Assembly (NCBI RefSeq): GCF_015278315.1
Contig: NZ_JADIJE010000004.1
Location: 1 to 64,000, forward strand
Reading direction: 5' to 3'
Origin: Microbacterium ureisolvens
GTDB taxonomy: Bacteria > Actinomycetota > Actinomycetes > Actinomycetales > Microbacteriaceae
DNA: 64,000 bases
The notes beneath the pieces were generated by a model. That model saw only the letters and a list, made by a program, of their open reading frames with translations. It was not told where the DNA came from and searched no databases. Positions 39,005-46,864 of the stretch are shown here, piece by piece. How positions within the stretch are numbered: position 1 is the first letter of the stretch; each line of letters begins with the position of its first letter. The position numbers and the translations under genes are program-made.

Positions 39005-39592
39005 TCAGAAGTCGATGCGCATGACGAGCCGGCGCTTGGTGGGGTGCGTGACCTCCCGGTAGCCGGCAGCCAGGAAGGGCCCGACGGCGCCGACACTGAG
39101 CTCGTCCCAGATGACCTTGCTGCCGCCCGTCACCATCGGATACCCCTCCACCGCGGCCGCGCCGCGTGCGCGGGCGTGTTCGGTCGCGGCCGCGACGAGC
39201 GGGTAGGTGAGCCCCTCGCCGCGGTGCCCTTTGCGCACGACCATGCACGGGATCGCCCACACGGAGTCGTCGTCGGGATCCTCGGTGCGCCCCTGCCAGG
39301 GGACGGGCGATCCGCGCACGCGCCCGTAGACGCCGCGACGGTCGACCGCACACCACGCCACGGGCTCATCGCCGTCGTACGCCACGATGCCGATGGTCTC
39401 GGTGGCGCGCGGGTCGTCGCAGTGGGTCTCGGAACGGAGGATGGCGGCGCGCTCCGATTCCGGCATGTACCACCAGTCGCGGTCGCCGAGCCGCTGGCGC
39501 TGGCATTGGCACCGACAGGCAGCGCCCGTGAGGATGGCCTGCAGGTCGTCCCACGACGCCTCGTTGGCGGGGACGAAACGCAGTGCGGTCAT
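39005..39592 (-). CDS. GNAT family N-acetyltransferase (CQCQ type, paralog)
   Basis: A 195-residue GNAT protein with N-terminal CRCQCQRQRLGDRDWWYMP and CoA loop VVRKGHRGEGLTYPLVAAA. It is a paralog of the 19840-20427 protein and shares the Cys-x-Cys-Gln start and the DDDSVWA block. Minus strand TACTCT six bases before the ATG suggests a leaderless mRNA. It is divergent from the glycosyltransferase gene. Confidence 0.87.
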   Translation of the reverse strand: MTALRFVPANEASWDDLQAILTGAACRCQCQRQRLGDRDWWYMPESERAAILRSETHCDDPRATETIGIVAYDGDEPVAWCAVDRRGVYGRVRGSPVPWQGRTEDPDDDSVWAIPCMVVRKGHRGEGLTYPLVAAATEHARARGAAAVEGYPMVTGGSKVIWDELSVGAVGPFLAAGYREVTHPTKRRLVMRIDF

Positions 39593-39598
39593 GGGGGC

Positions 39599-39604
39599 AG
39601 AGTA
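39599..39604 (-). promoter_or_regulatory. Candidate -10 box for a leaderless transcript
   Basis: Minus strand TACTCT-GCCCCC-ATG upstream of the GNAT gene at 39005-39592. Confidence 0.45.
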
Positions 39605-39629
39605 ACCAGGTGCGCCGACATGCCGGGAG

Positions 39630-39635
39630 TATGGT
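39630..39635 (+). promoter_or_regulatory. Candidate -10 box for a leaderless transcript
   Basis: TATGGT, seven bases before the GTG start (39643) of the glycosyltransferase. Confidence 0.4.
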
Positions 39636-39642
39636 GGCGCTT

Positions 39643-40443
39643 GTGCCCCTCGCCCCACACGTGGCCGTGGTCATTCCGTGCCGGAACGACGCGGCGTACC
39701 TCGACGCGTGTCTGGCTGCGCTGGCTGCGCAGACCCGCCGCGCAGACACGGTGATCGTGGTCGACAACGACAGCACGGATGCCTCGGCCGCCGTCGCTCG
39801 CCGCCACGGGGCGACCGTGCTGCACGAGCCGACGATCGGCATCTGGCCGGCGGCCGCGCGGGGATACGACGCCGCCCTCGAGTCGGCCGACCTCATCGCG
39901 CGGCTCGACGCCGACTCCCGGCCGCACCCGGACTGGGTCGCCCAGCTGGTGCGTGCGTTCGACTCCGATCCGACGCTCGGGGTGCTGACCGGCGGAGCGG
40001 AGTTCTACGGCGGCACGCCCCTGCAGAACCGTCTGGGCGAGCGCTGGTACGTCGGCGGCGGTCACTTCTGGATCAAGAAGTGGCTCGGCATCCCGCTCGT
40101 CTTCGGCTCGAACTTCGCGATGCGGGCCGAGATCTGGGAGCGCCTGCGCGACCGGGTCGACCGCGGCAACGCCCGGATCCACGACGACCTCGACCTCACG
40201 ATCCGGCTCCGCGCGTCGGACGGCGTGCGGTACGACCCGCAGCTGCGCATGCCGGTCTCGGCGCGTCCGGTGCAGACGGTGTCGGGCCTGTCGCGGCGCG
40301 TCCTGCGCGTGGTGACGACGTTCGCGGCCAGCTGGCCCGAGGGCGCCGCGTGGCGCCGGGAAGTGCCGTCGAGGAGCGAGGCCACGGTCGCGGCGGACTG
40401 GGGGCGCGATGGCGACGACTGGACGCCGGAGTACGGCAGCTGA
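39643..40443 (+). CDS. Family 2 glycosyltransferase
   Basis: A 266-residue GT-A enzyme. VAVVIPCRNDAAYLDACLAA opens the fold, VIVVDNDSTDASA and IARLDADSRPHPDWV give the DxD-type metal site, and FGSNFAMRAEIWERL and IHDDLDLTIRLR the acceptor side. There is no membrane segment, so it acts in the cytosol or at the inner face. GTG 39643 fits the -10 box at 39630; an ATG at 39631 would add four residues. The sugar substrate is unknown. Confidence 0.87.
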   Translation: MPLAPHVAVVIPCRNDAAYLDACLAALAAQTRRADTVIVVDNDSTDASAAVARRHGATVLHEPTIGIWPAAARGYDAALESADLIARLDADSRPHPDWVAQLVRAFDSDPTLGVLTGGAEFYGGTPLQNRLGERWYVGGGHFWIKKWLGIPLVFGSNFAMRAEIWERLRDRVDRGNARIHDDLDLTIRLRASDGVRYDPQLRMPVSARPVQTVSGLSRRVLRVVTTFAASWPEGAAWRREVPSRSEATVAADWGRDGDDWTPEYGS

Positions 40444-40466
40444 AGAGCGCGGTCTCCCCGCCGGGC

Positions 40467-40501
40467 GCGGTCAGAGGCTGAAGGGGCGGTCAGAGGCTGA
40501 A
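40467..40501. repeat. Short tandem duplication at the DUF1294 3' end
   Basis: GCGGTCAGAGGCTGAA occurs at 40467-40482 and again at 40486-40501. The second copy contains the stop codon of the DUF1294 gene, so this is a 19-bp-step duplication of its end. Confidence 0.75.
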
Positions 40502-40921
40502 CGGCGGCGCGACGACGTACAGGTACGCGCCGAGCGCGAGGATGTTGACGCCGACGGTGCCCCAGAACGCCCGCCGGAAGCTGCGCTTGCGCGTCTTGTG
40601 GCGGAAGAGCTGCTGCGCGATCAGGGCGCCCGGCCAGCCTCCGATGAGACCGAGGATCAGCAGCGTCTGCTCCGAGATCCGCCCCGCCCCGCGCCGTGCC
40701 GCCGACTTGTCGAGGCCGTACGCCGCGAACGCGACGACGCTGGCGCCCCCGTACAGGGCGAGAATCCACCACGGCAGGTCGAAGCCGAGGTAGGCGATCG
40801 CGAAGGCGCCGGCGAACACGATCAGCACCGTCCAACTGAGCGCAGCCGGCAGCGGCCGGGACAGATCGCGTCCGGGCCGTTCGGGCGCGGCGACGGGATT
40901 GCGCGGGCGAGGGTGCGACAT
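40490..40921 (-). CDS. DUF1294 family membrane protein
   Basis: A 143-residue protein with three or four membrane segments and the DUF1294 core YGLDKSAARRGAGRISEQTL then LIGGWPGALIAQQLFRHKTR. Some family members carry an N-terminal cold-shock domain; here it is replaced by about 25 Pro/Arg-rich residues. Function unknown. Minus strand TAGGAT seven bases before ATG suggests a leaderless transcript. Confidence 0.87.
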   Translation of the reverse strand: MSHPRPRNPVAAPERPGRDLSRPLPAALSWTVLIVFAGAFAIAYLGFDLPWWILALYGGASVVAFAAYGLDKSAARRGAGRISEQTLLILGLIGGWPGALIAQQLFRHKTRKRSFRRAFWGTVGVNILALGAYLYVVAPPFSL

Positions 40922-40928
40922 GTGCTTG

Positions 40929-40934
40929 ATCCTA
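40929..40934 (-). promoter_or_regulatory. Candidate -10 box for a leaderless transcript
   Basis: Minus strand TAGGAT-CAAGCAC-ATG for the DUF1294 gene. Confidence 0.45.
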
Positions 40935-40950
40935 TGGGGGTGCCCCGGCG

Positions 40951-40956
40951 TAGGTT
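40951..40956 (+). promoter_or_regulatory. Candidate -10 box for a leaderless transcript
   Basis: TAGGTT-GTCGGC-ATG for the SRPBCC gene; six-base spacing. Confidence 0.45.
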
Positions 40957-40962
40957 GTCGGC

Positions 40963-41391
40963 ATGCACGAGCTCACCGAAGAAGCGCTGGTCGCGGCATC
41001 CGTCGACGTCACCTGGCGCGAGTTCACGAACGCCGACCTGCTCGCCCAGTGGTACTGGCCGCCGCGGTTCGAGACGACGGCCGTCGTCGAGCTGCGGGAA
41101 CTCGGGCGATGGGAGGTGCGTTCCGTGCCCGTCGACATGGCCGTCGAAGGCACCGTGCTCACCTTCCAGGCGCCTCGCGATCTGCGGCTCGCCTGGCGCT
41201 GGGCGGGTGAGGATCATTCGACGGACGTCGAGCTCGAGCTGCAGCCTGCAGCGGATGCCGCCACCCGCGTGATCGTGCGGCACTCCGGCTTCGCGACCCA
41301 GGAGGAGCGCGACCAGCACATCGAGGGGTGGTCGTCATGTCTCCAGCGTCTGATCGACCGGCACGGCGGTGCTCCGGGCGAGCATCTCTGA
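40963..41391 (+). CDS. SRPBCC (AHSA1-like) domain protein
   Basis: A 142-residue START/AHSA1-type ligand-binding fold: EALVAASVDVTWREFTNADLLAQWYWPP at the front (hydrophobic helix and WW-like turn), LAWRWAGE, and EGWSSCLQRLIDRH as the C-terminal helix. Such proteins bind lipids or act as stress chaperone-like factors; no substrate can be given. Confidence 0.85.
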   Translation: MHELTEEALVAASVDVTWREFTNADLLAQWYWPPRFETTAVVELRELGRWEVRSVPVDMAVEGTVLTFQAPRDLRLAWRWAGEDHSTDVELELQPAADAATRVIVRHSGFATQEERDQHIEGWSSCLQRLIDRHGGAPGEHL

Positions 41392-41423
41392 CCCGCCAGC
41401 GGCACGGTGTCGTGGACCGGCGG

Positions 41424-41429
41424 TAGCGT
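41424..41429 (+). promoter_or_regulatory. Candidate -10 box for a leaderless transcript
   Basis: TAGCGT-CGGAAC-GTG for the DUF1905 gene; six-base spacing. Confidence 0.45.
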
Positions 41430-41435
41430 CGGAAC

Positions 41436-41735
41436 GTGATCATCGAGTTCGACGGGGAGGTGTTCCGCTGGGATGCGCGGGAGGATTCGGCCTGGTTCTT
41501 CACCTCCGTTCCGCCTGAGCTGAGCGAGGAGATCCGCGAGATCCCGCGGCCGTATCGCGGATTCGGGTCGGTGCGGGTACGGGCGCGCATCGGCGTCAGC
41601 GAGTGGACGACGTCGATCTTCCCGTCGTCGGGCTCCGGGTCCTACGTCCTCCCGCTGAAGAAGGCGGTGCGCACCGCGGAGGAGCTGGTTGACGGGGGAC
41701 CGGTGACCGTGCGGCTCGAGGTGCTCGACGGCTGA
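41436..41735 (+). CDS. DUF1905 family protein
   Basis: A 99-residue beta-rich protein with the DUF1905 pattern: FDGEVFRWDAREDSAWFFTSVP, GFGSVRVRARIG, TSIFPSSGSGSYVLPLKKAVR. Function unknown. The start is GTG, set by the leaderless arrangement. Confidence 0.85.
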   Translation: MIIEFDGEVFRWDAREDSAWFFTSVPPELSEEIREIPRPYRGFGSVRVRARIGVSEWTTSIFPSSGSGSYVLPLKKAVRTAEELVDGGPVTVRLEVLDG

Positions 41736-41908
41736 ACCCCGTCGCGGTTGGAGCATCCATGTACTCGTCGTGAGCGGCGTGGCCGCCCGAGACGCCGATG
41801 GTTCCACGCGGCGCCCCAGGCTGGCCGTTCGCGGTCGCGTATCCGATCGCCCGCTGCCGGCAGCGTGGCAGCGGTGTCACCGTTGCGCCAATGGTTGCGC
41901 GCGCCGCG
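41736..41908 (-). other. Gap with a possible GlcG/HbpS-like remnant
   Basis: No intact gene. One minus-strand frame reads TIGVSGGHAAHDEY, resembling the C-terminal GAIGVSGGxxxxDE block of GlcG/HbpS heme-binding-like proteins, but it has no start and no intact upstream domain. It is too short to be certain. Confidence 0.2.
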
Positions 41909-43132
41909 TCAGGCCACCGTGTCGAGCATCCGGCGCTGAATGCGGCGGTCGAGGTCGTCGAGCTCGCCGATCACGTCGTTCGCGGCCCACACGCGGTCTC
42001 GCTTGCGTCCGGTGATCTCGGCGATCACGCCGGCATCGGTGAGCCGGTCGAGCGCCGCGTAGGCGGTCGCCGCGGTGCTGCCGATCGCAGTGAGAGCGTC
42101 CTCCGCCGACATGACCGGGTCGTCGAGCAGGGCGGTGAGAAGGCGGTCGGTGGCTGATCCCGGCGATGCGTCGACGAGCGCTCGCCATTCCGCCGGCAGC
42201 TCCCGCAGCGCCTCGATTGACGCGCGCGATTCGATCGCCGCCGCGACGGCCGCGCGCACCATGATCTCGACGACCGGAGTCGGGTCGCCGTCGCGGTACT
42301 CGCCGAGCGCGGCGAAGTAGTCGTCGCGCACCGCGAGGATGCCGCTGGCCAGCGGCACCACCGCCGTCCTCGTGACTCCGCGTCGGCGCAGGATGGCGCT
42401 GACGAGCGCGCGCCCGATGCGGCCGTTGCCGTCGGTGAACGGGTGGATGGACTCGAACTGCGCGTGGGCGATCGCCGCCTGCACGAACACGGGAACGTCG
42501 TTGCGCGCCGTCCAATCGATCAGATCGTCGAGGAGCGGGGCCACGAGGTCGGGCGGCGGCGGCACGTACAGGGCGTCTCGCGGACTGTGGTCGCTTCCGC
42601 CGATCCAGTTCTGCACGTCGCGGAGGCGGCCGGCATAGTGCGCTTCAGCGCTGTCGTCAGCCATGAGCGTGCGGTGTGCGGCGAGCAGGTCTTCGGCACT
42701 GATGCGTCCGGTCTCGCCGGCACGGTCGACGAGGCGATGGAGTGCAGCGGATGCCGCCACCATGCTCGTCGCGCTGCTGTTCGCCCGGCTGCCCGCAAGG
42801 GCGCGGGCGTAGTCAGCCGCACTCGCCGAGATCCGTTCGATCTTGGAGGAGGCGACCGACTCCGTGCGGAGCATGAACCGTCCGAGCGCGCGCGACTGCG
42901 AGCGCGCCTCGCCGTCGGTCGTCATCACCTCGATGAGAGCCCGCTCCGACGCCGCGATGAGGCGGGCGCTCGGAATGAAGGTCAGGGACGCGATGCGCGG
43001 TGGGAGCGCGACGGAGACGGAGCGCAGCGTCCGGTCGTCGCGACTGCCGCCGCGCACCGACTGGCGCCATTCGCGCTCCTCGCGCGTGTGCGCGGGCCAG
43101 TTGCGATTCCGGAGTGAATCAGCGGCATCCAC
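41909..43132 (-). CDS. Fic family protein (class II type) with winged helix
   Basis: A 407-residue Fic protein, which would transfer AMP (or a related group) to a target hydroxyl. The catalytic motif HPFTDGNGRIGRAL is complete. An upstream SSKIER segment corresponds to the inhibitory (S/T)xxxE(G/N) helix of class II Fic proteins. The C-terminal ~90 residues form a winged helix (MSAEDALTAIGSTAATAYAA). There is no adjacent antitoxin gene. GTG start with TAGAAT six bases upstream (leaderless). Confidence 0.92.
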   Translation of the reverse strand: MDAADSLRNRNWPAHTREEREWRQSVRGGSRDDRTLRSVSVALPPRIASLTFIPSARLIAASERALIEVMTTDGEARSQSRALGRFMLRTESVASSKIERISASAADYARALAGSRANSSATSMVAASAALHRLVDRAGETGRISAEDLLAAHRTLMADDSAEAHYAGRLRDVQNWIGGSDHSPRDALYVPPPPDLVAPLLDDLIDWTARNDVPVFVQAAIAHAQFESIHPFTDGNGRIGRALVSAILRRRGVTRTAVVPLASGILAVRDDYFAALGEYRDGDPTPVVEIMVRAAVAAAIESRASIEALRELPAEWRALVDASPGSATDRLLTALLDDPVMSAEDALTAIGSTAATAYAALDRLTDAGVIAEITGRKRDRVWAANDVIGELDDLDRRIQRRMLDTVA

Positions 43133-43138
43133 TGTTTC

Positions 43139-43144
43139 ATTCTA
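43139..43144 (-). promoter_or_regulatory. Candidate -10 box for a leaderless transcript
   Basis: Minus strand TAGAAT-GAAACA-GTG for the Fic gene. Confidence 0.5.
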
Positions 43145-43268
43145 GTCGGCTCGATTGAAATAAGCCCAACGTTGTCCTCACGCCGCCCCTGCCAATGACT
43201 TCGGGGCGATCCACGTTCTGCTTCGACCGCCACGGTGGTGGATCGAGTCAGCGCCCGCGTTCTGTTGA

Positions 43269-44651
43269 TCACCACGGCGGCGGGTCGGCGTCGATGGTCA
43301 CTGCGGTGGGGGAGACCCACCACGTCGCTCCGGTGACCTCGTCGCGATAGAGCTGCCACGTGCTCTTGCTCTTCAGGGTGTGGTGGTGCTCGCAGAGCGG
43401 CGCGAGGTTCGTGTCGGCGGTCGTGCCGCCGTACTGCCAGTCGAGGCGGTGGTCGATGTCGCAATCTCGGGCTGAGCGGACGCAACCGGGCCCGATGCAG
43501 ACTGGATCCCGGACGCCGAGCCAGCGTCTCAATGCCTTCGGAACGCGGTAGGTGGCGCGGTCGACGTCGAGAACCGTTCCGGTCACGGGGTGGGTAAGGA
43601 TGCGCACCCAGCTGGACGCCTCGCCGGCGAGCCGCCGGGCCGTCTCGGCGTCGATCGGACCGTAGCCGTCGAGTGTCGCGACCTCATCACCGTGCCCCAG
43701 CACCGTCATGACCGGCACGGTGACGGCAACCGAGGGTCGCGACCGGCGGGCGTCCTGCGCTGGCGTCGTGGTGGTCGTCATGAGATCGAGCAGCGTGTCG
43801 GCTCGAAGCTGGGCGAGAGTGCGCTCTTCCTCCGGCTGACTGCGGAGGCTGCGAGCCCGCCCGTCGGCATTTCGAAAGGCGGTCAGCACGCGATCGGCCG
43901 GGCCGAAGACGGTGATCGATGCCATACCGTCGTGCTCGGCCTGGAACCAGGCGTTGCGATCAGCGGCTGCGCGCTTGTGTCGCACATCGAGCGGCTCGGG
44001 GTGAAGCCTCTCGCGTGCGACCCGAGCGCGGATACGGAACTTGCCCGGTTGAAGCGTCTGGGCCGCATTCTCCATCGCCTCGTCGAACCGCGCCCATGCC
44101 TCAGCGGCATCGACGGGGAGGGTCGCGGCGTGCTGGGCGGTGGTCGCGGCATTCTGTGCGGGGACTTTTCCGGAGCGGAATGCCTCCCACACTCGCGGGC
44201 AGCGCTCGCGCAGGATGTCGGCGTGCGCAGCTCTCGTGCGGACAGTCGCCTCCGACATCCCCAGACGCGTGGCGAGCTCCATCGCCGCCGCGCGCACCGC
44301 GATGCTCCGTCGTTCAGCGCGCACAGCAGAGACCGGACGTCCTTGCGGATCCCGCCATGCCGGGTCCCGTGTCGGATCGGGCCCGACCCAGGGATCAGGG
44401 CAGGACGCGGCATCCGTCAGCACACTGGCGATGCCCGCATACTCATCGGCGATGAGGAGCCTCTGACGGAAGACCACGTACTCCAGGTCGTTCATCGCCG
44501 CCGCGTGGTTCGCTCCCGACCTTTCCAGGTCGGCGAGATCGACGTCCGGAGGCAACTCGCCTGGTTCGAGCACATCACGGGCGTCCACGAAGCGGTCCGG
44601 ATCGCCCTCGACCCGGCGATTGGCGTCCCATGCGCTCGCTGAAAGACTCAC
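43269..44651 (-). CDS. DUF222 domain HNH endonuclease-like protein
   Basis: A 460-residue protein of the 13E12/REP13E12-like type abundant in actinobacteria. The DUF222 region covers residues ~40-330 (AERRSIAVRAAAMELATRLG, AGEASSWVRILTHPVTGTVL). The C-terminal HNH motif has CIGPGCVRSARDCDIDHRLDW, then NLAPLCEHHHTLK. Such genes are repeated across these genomes; their biological role is unclear. GTG start with TAGTAT six bases upstream. Confidence 0.9.
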   Translation of the reverse strand: MSLSASAWDANRRVEGDPDRFVDARDVLEPGELPPDVDLADLERSGANHAAAMNDLEYVVFRQRLLIADEYAGIASVLTDAASCPDPWVGPDPTRDPAWRDPQGRPVSAVRAERRSIAVRAAAMELATRLGMSEATVRTRAAHADILRERCPRVWEAFRSGKVPAQNAATTAQHAATLPVDAAEAWARFDEAMENAAQTLQPGKFRIRARVARERLHPEPLDVRHKRAAADRNAWFQAEHDGMASITVFGPADRVLTAFRNADGRARSLRSQPEEERTLAQLRADTLLDLMTTTTTPAQDARRSRPSVAVTVPVMTVLGHGDEVATLDGYGPIDAETARRLAGEASSWVRILTHPVTGTVLDVDRATYRVPKALRRWLGVRDPVCIGPGCVRSARDCDIDHRLDWQYGGTTADTNLAPLCEHHHTLKSKSTWQLYRDEVTGATWWVSPTAVTIDADPPPW

Positions 44652-45166
44652 ATGTCCATACTATGAGCGGCCTCCGACATTCGAATAAAAAGACGACGGC
44701 GGCAGGGTATATCCGGCGTCGCGAGCGGGTCACCCTCAGTATTCCGATCCCGGATCTGTGCGTCCGACCCCTGCTGAGCAGCGATCACTGGGCGGACCGG
44801 CATGGTCCGACGACGAAGCTTTCGGGGTTCGCCGTGGGTGACATTCGGGCCAGCGTGATCAACCCACACCGCCAGTCCGAGTTCGGCATCGCGCTCGACC
44901 CGCCGTGCACGGATTCGACACGACGATCTTCCGGTTGCGGTACCGGATCGATGTCGTCGGCGAGTACGTCGGCGACCTCTCTTTGCCGATTTGACGCGGG
45001 GTCCGGCGCCGGCAGACGACGTGGAGGGGGACGGATGCCGTCGCTTCGCGCCGCGCGATCAGGCGGTGGGAGGCGGCCTTCGTGGCGGGCGGAGATCCAG
45101 GTCCCGAGCTCTGGTTGTCACAGTCGAGCCTGAGGCGTTCTTGAGGAAACGCTGCATACGTCTGCA
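44652..45166 (+). other. Gene-free stretch with degenerate coding traces
   Basis: About 500 bp without an intact gene. A frame around 44930-44995 reads DTTIFRLRYRIDVVGEYVGDL then stops, and another near 45050-45143 ends in a plausible coding tail (RWEAAFVAGGDPGPELWLSQ), so eroded coding sequence is likely. It also holds one GACGGATGCC 10-mer at 45030. The leaderless promoter of the DUF222 gene is at its left edge. Confidence 0.35.
44658..44663 (-). promoter_or_regulatory. Candidate -10 box for a leaderless transcript
   Basis: Minus strand TAGTAT-GGACAT-GTG for the DUF222/HNH gene. Confidence 0.45.
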
Positions 45167-45196
45167 TTGACATCTGCTGGCGGAATTTCGGATGCT
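45167..45196 (+). promoter_or_regulatory. Promoter of the type IV pilus operon
   Basis: TTGACA (45167-45172, consensus -35), 18-bp spacer, GATGCT (45191-45196, weak -10). It would give a 5' leader of about 145 nt before pilA, which matches the structured sequence that follows. Confidence 0.6.
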
Positions 45197-45230
45197 CTAT
45201 GGCGGGAGGGGATTCACGCTTTGCGCGTGT

Positions 45231-45340
45231 GTCTCAAACCCAGCTCTAACAGAGTCTGGGACGTGTTACTGGGGTGTTTGAGACCGGGCGCTTTCGCGCG
45301 CCGGTCGGTTAGAGCTGACCTATCAACTCACACTGGGGAG
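45231..45340 (+). ncRNA. Structured pilA leader with alternative pairings (candidate cis-regulatory RNA)
   Basis: Outer stem GTCTCAAAC (45231-45239) with GTTTGAGAC (45276-45284). Inside it is the hairpin CCCAG-CTCT-AAC-AGAG-T-CTGGG (45239-45260). CAGCTCTAAC (45241-45250) can instead pair perfectly with GTTAGAGCTG (45308-45317), which is exclusive with the inner hairpin or forms a pseudoknot. A further GC hairpin GACCGGGCGC...GCGCCGGTC lies at 45282-45306. The ribosome site CTGGGGAG follows and could itself pair with CCCAG. No known riboswitch consensus is recognised. Confidence 0.6.
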
Positions 45341-45349
45341 AGACGCGCC

Positions 45350-45793
45350 ATGCGTGCAACTATCAAGAACTACATCGAGGCGGCGAACCGCCGTCGCGAG
45401 GAAGAGGGCGAAGAAGGCTTCTCCCTCATCGAGCTCATCATCGTCGTCGTGATCCTCGGCATCCTCGTCGCGATCGCCGTTCCGATTTTCGCGAACATCC
45501 AGCAAAATGCCGAGCGCAATGCTGTGTCTGCCGCCGCAGCAAACGCGGCAACGGCTGCCGCCGCATCCATCGCGAACTCGGAAGCCACCGCCGCCGTCAC
45601 CGCCGCGGCGGCCTCGGGCGGGAGCAACGGCATCACCACGGGCTTCACGACAGCGGGATCTGGCACCGTTTCGACGACCGTGCCCACCACGGTCGGCGCG
45701 GTCTGCACCGTCGCCAGCAAATCGGTCAGTGGCACGACCATCTGGGCTGAGGCTGGGCCAGGCTGCGGTAGCGGGGACCACAACAGCTGGTGA
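45350..45793 (+). CDS. pilA: Type IV major pilin-like protein
   Basis: A 147-residue prepilin. A charged leader of 23 residues (RRREEEGEEG) ends in the processing site G23/F24, followed by FSLIELIIVVVILGILVAIA with the conserved glutamate at +5. The rest is an Ala/Thr/Ser-rich globular part, with two cysteines (AVCTVAS, GPGCGSG) that could form the C-terminal disulphide loop. The ribosome site CTGGGGAG precedes ATG 45350. It is followed by its own terminator, so pilin mRNA can be in excess over the downstream genes. Confidence 0.93.
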   Translation: MRATIKNYIEAANRRREEEGEEGFSLIELIIVVVILGILVAIAVPIFANIQQNAERNAVSAAAANAATAAAASIANSEATAAVTAAAASGGSNGITTGFTTAGSGTVSTTVPTTVGAVCTVASKSVSGTTIWAEAGPGCGSGDHNSW

Positions 45794-45807
45794 CTGAATC
45801 CCAATCG

Positions 45808-45837
45808 CTAGGGCCGGGCTTCATTTCCCGGCCCTAG
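45808..45837 (+). terminator. Terminator/attenuator behind pilA
   Basis: An 11-bp perfect stem CTAGGGCCGGG / CCCGGCCCTAG with an 8-nt loop between pilA and the minor pilin genes. It would reduce read-through and set the pilin to assembly-protein ratio. Confidence 0.8.
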
Positions 45838-45883
45838 TAGCAATATTGAGTATTGGGGTTCTGCCACTTGGGGAGGTGGGCGG

Positions 45884-46282
45884 ATGAGGGGTCGTAGCGC
45901 TGACGCTGCGGGATTCAGCCTTATCGAAGTCGTGATCGCGATGGTGATTCTTGGATTCATCGCAATCGCGCTCCTTCCCGTCCTCATCAGCGGAATCCGG
46001 TATTCCGCCGAGCAAGCGGATGTTGCATCCGCGACGCGGGAGCTCAACGCACTCATCGAGAGGGCGCGCTCGACTCCAACCTGCGCCACCCTCACCTCGG
46101 TCGCCGCTCCGACGAAGTTCCGGGATGGGGCTGTCGTCACCACCGGGACGTACGACTACGAGTCCGAAGGAGCCGGGTTCGTGTGTATGTCGAGTGGCCT
46201 GAATCACCTGGAACTCACCGCGACCACTCCGTCGGGCAGTGTGCTGATGACGGTGACCGCCGAGATCAACGTGGGCGGCTGA
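45884..46282 (+). CDS. Minor prepilin (PilV/GspI-like)
   Basis: A 132-residue prepilin with processing site G10/F11 (AAGFSLIEVVIAMVILGFIA) and the +5 glutamate, the classic N-terminal pilin helix. The remainder is a small globular domain with two cysteines. GGGGAGGTGGG precedes ATG 45884. It is probably a priming or tip subunit. Confidence 0.9.
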   Translation: MRGRSADAAGFSLIEVVIAMVILGFIAIALLPVLISGIRYSAEQADVASATRELNALIERARSTPTCATLTSVAAPTKFRDGAVVTTGTYDYESEGAGFVCMSSGLNHLELTATTPSGSVLMTVTAEINVGG

Positions 46283-46285
46283 CTC

Positions 46286-46864
46286 ATGCACGAACCCGTT
46301 CCGACGCACCGTGACGCGGGCATGACGCTCATCGAGCTCATCGTCGGGATCATCGTGTCCATGCTCGTGCTCGGCGGCATCGCGACGGTCCTCATCAACT
46401 CTTTCATCACGCAGAACTCGGTCCTGTCGACCTCCGAGGCGACCAACCGTGGCCAACTGGTCGGGTCCGCAGTCGAAAAGGCGATGCGCAATGCCGTGTA
46501 CTCGACGGTGACAAGCGGAGGGACGGTGCTGCTCGTGGAGACCACGTTCGACGCTCCCGGCGACACCCGACACTGTCAGGCGTTCCGGCTCGCTGACAAG
46601 ACCGCGCAGACCGCTTCTTCTGCCACCGACATCACCGTGCCGGCTTGGGGCACCTGGCTCGAAGATGATGCCGCCCGCCAGTGGACCGTGCTGGTCCGCC
46701 AGAACGGCAGCACGCCGTTCTTCGCCCAGACCGACCCGACGCAACCCAATGGAGGGGTGCGCTACGTGTTCGATATCGAGACCGATTCGGCGCCTGTCGT
46801 CTTTCGCGGCGAGGTTCGCCCCGAGTGGCAGCCCGCAGCAGGAGGGGATGCGACATGCTGGTGA
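46286..46864 (+). CDS. Minor prepilin (PilW/GspJ-like)
   Basis: A 192-residue prepilin. Site G12/M13 in RDAGMTLIELIVGIIVSMLV, with +5 glutamate. The globular part is Thr/Ser-rich with cysteines at DTRHCQ and the C-terminal TCW. It starts 3 nt after the previous stop and overlaps the next gene by 10 nt. Confidence 0.9.
   Translation: MHEPVPTHRDAGMTLIELIVGIIVSMLVLGGIATVLINSFITQNSVLSTSEATNRGQLVGSAVEKAMRNAVYSTVTSGGTVLLVETTFDAPGDTRHCQAFRLADKTAQTASSATDITVPAWGTWLEDDAARQWTVLVRQNGSTPFFAQTDPTQPNGGVRYVFDIETDSAPVVFRGEVRPEWQPAAGGDATCW

Noticed and set aside
45231..45284. Recombination site (dif/att-like) formed by GTCTCAAAC and GTTTGAGAC
   Set aside because: Spacing of 36 nt and the additional competing helices fit RNA structure better, and no recombinase gene is near.
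45203..45349. A c-di-GMP (GEMM) riboswitch before pilA
   Set aside because: c-di-GMP control of pili would be attractive, but the conserved GEMM core and tetraloop-receptor parts are not recognisable in the leader.
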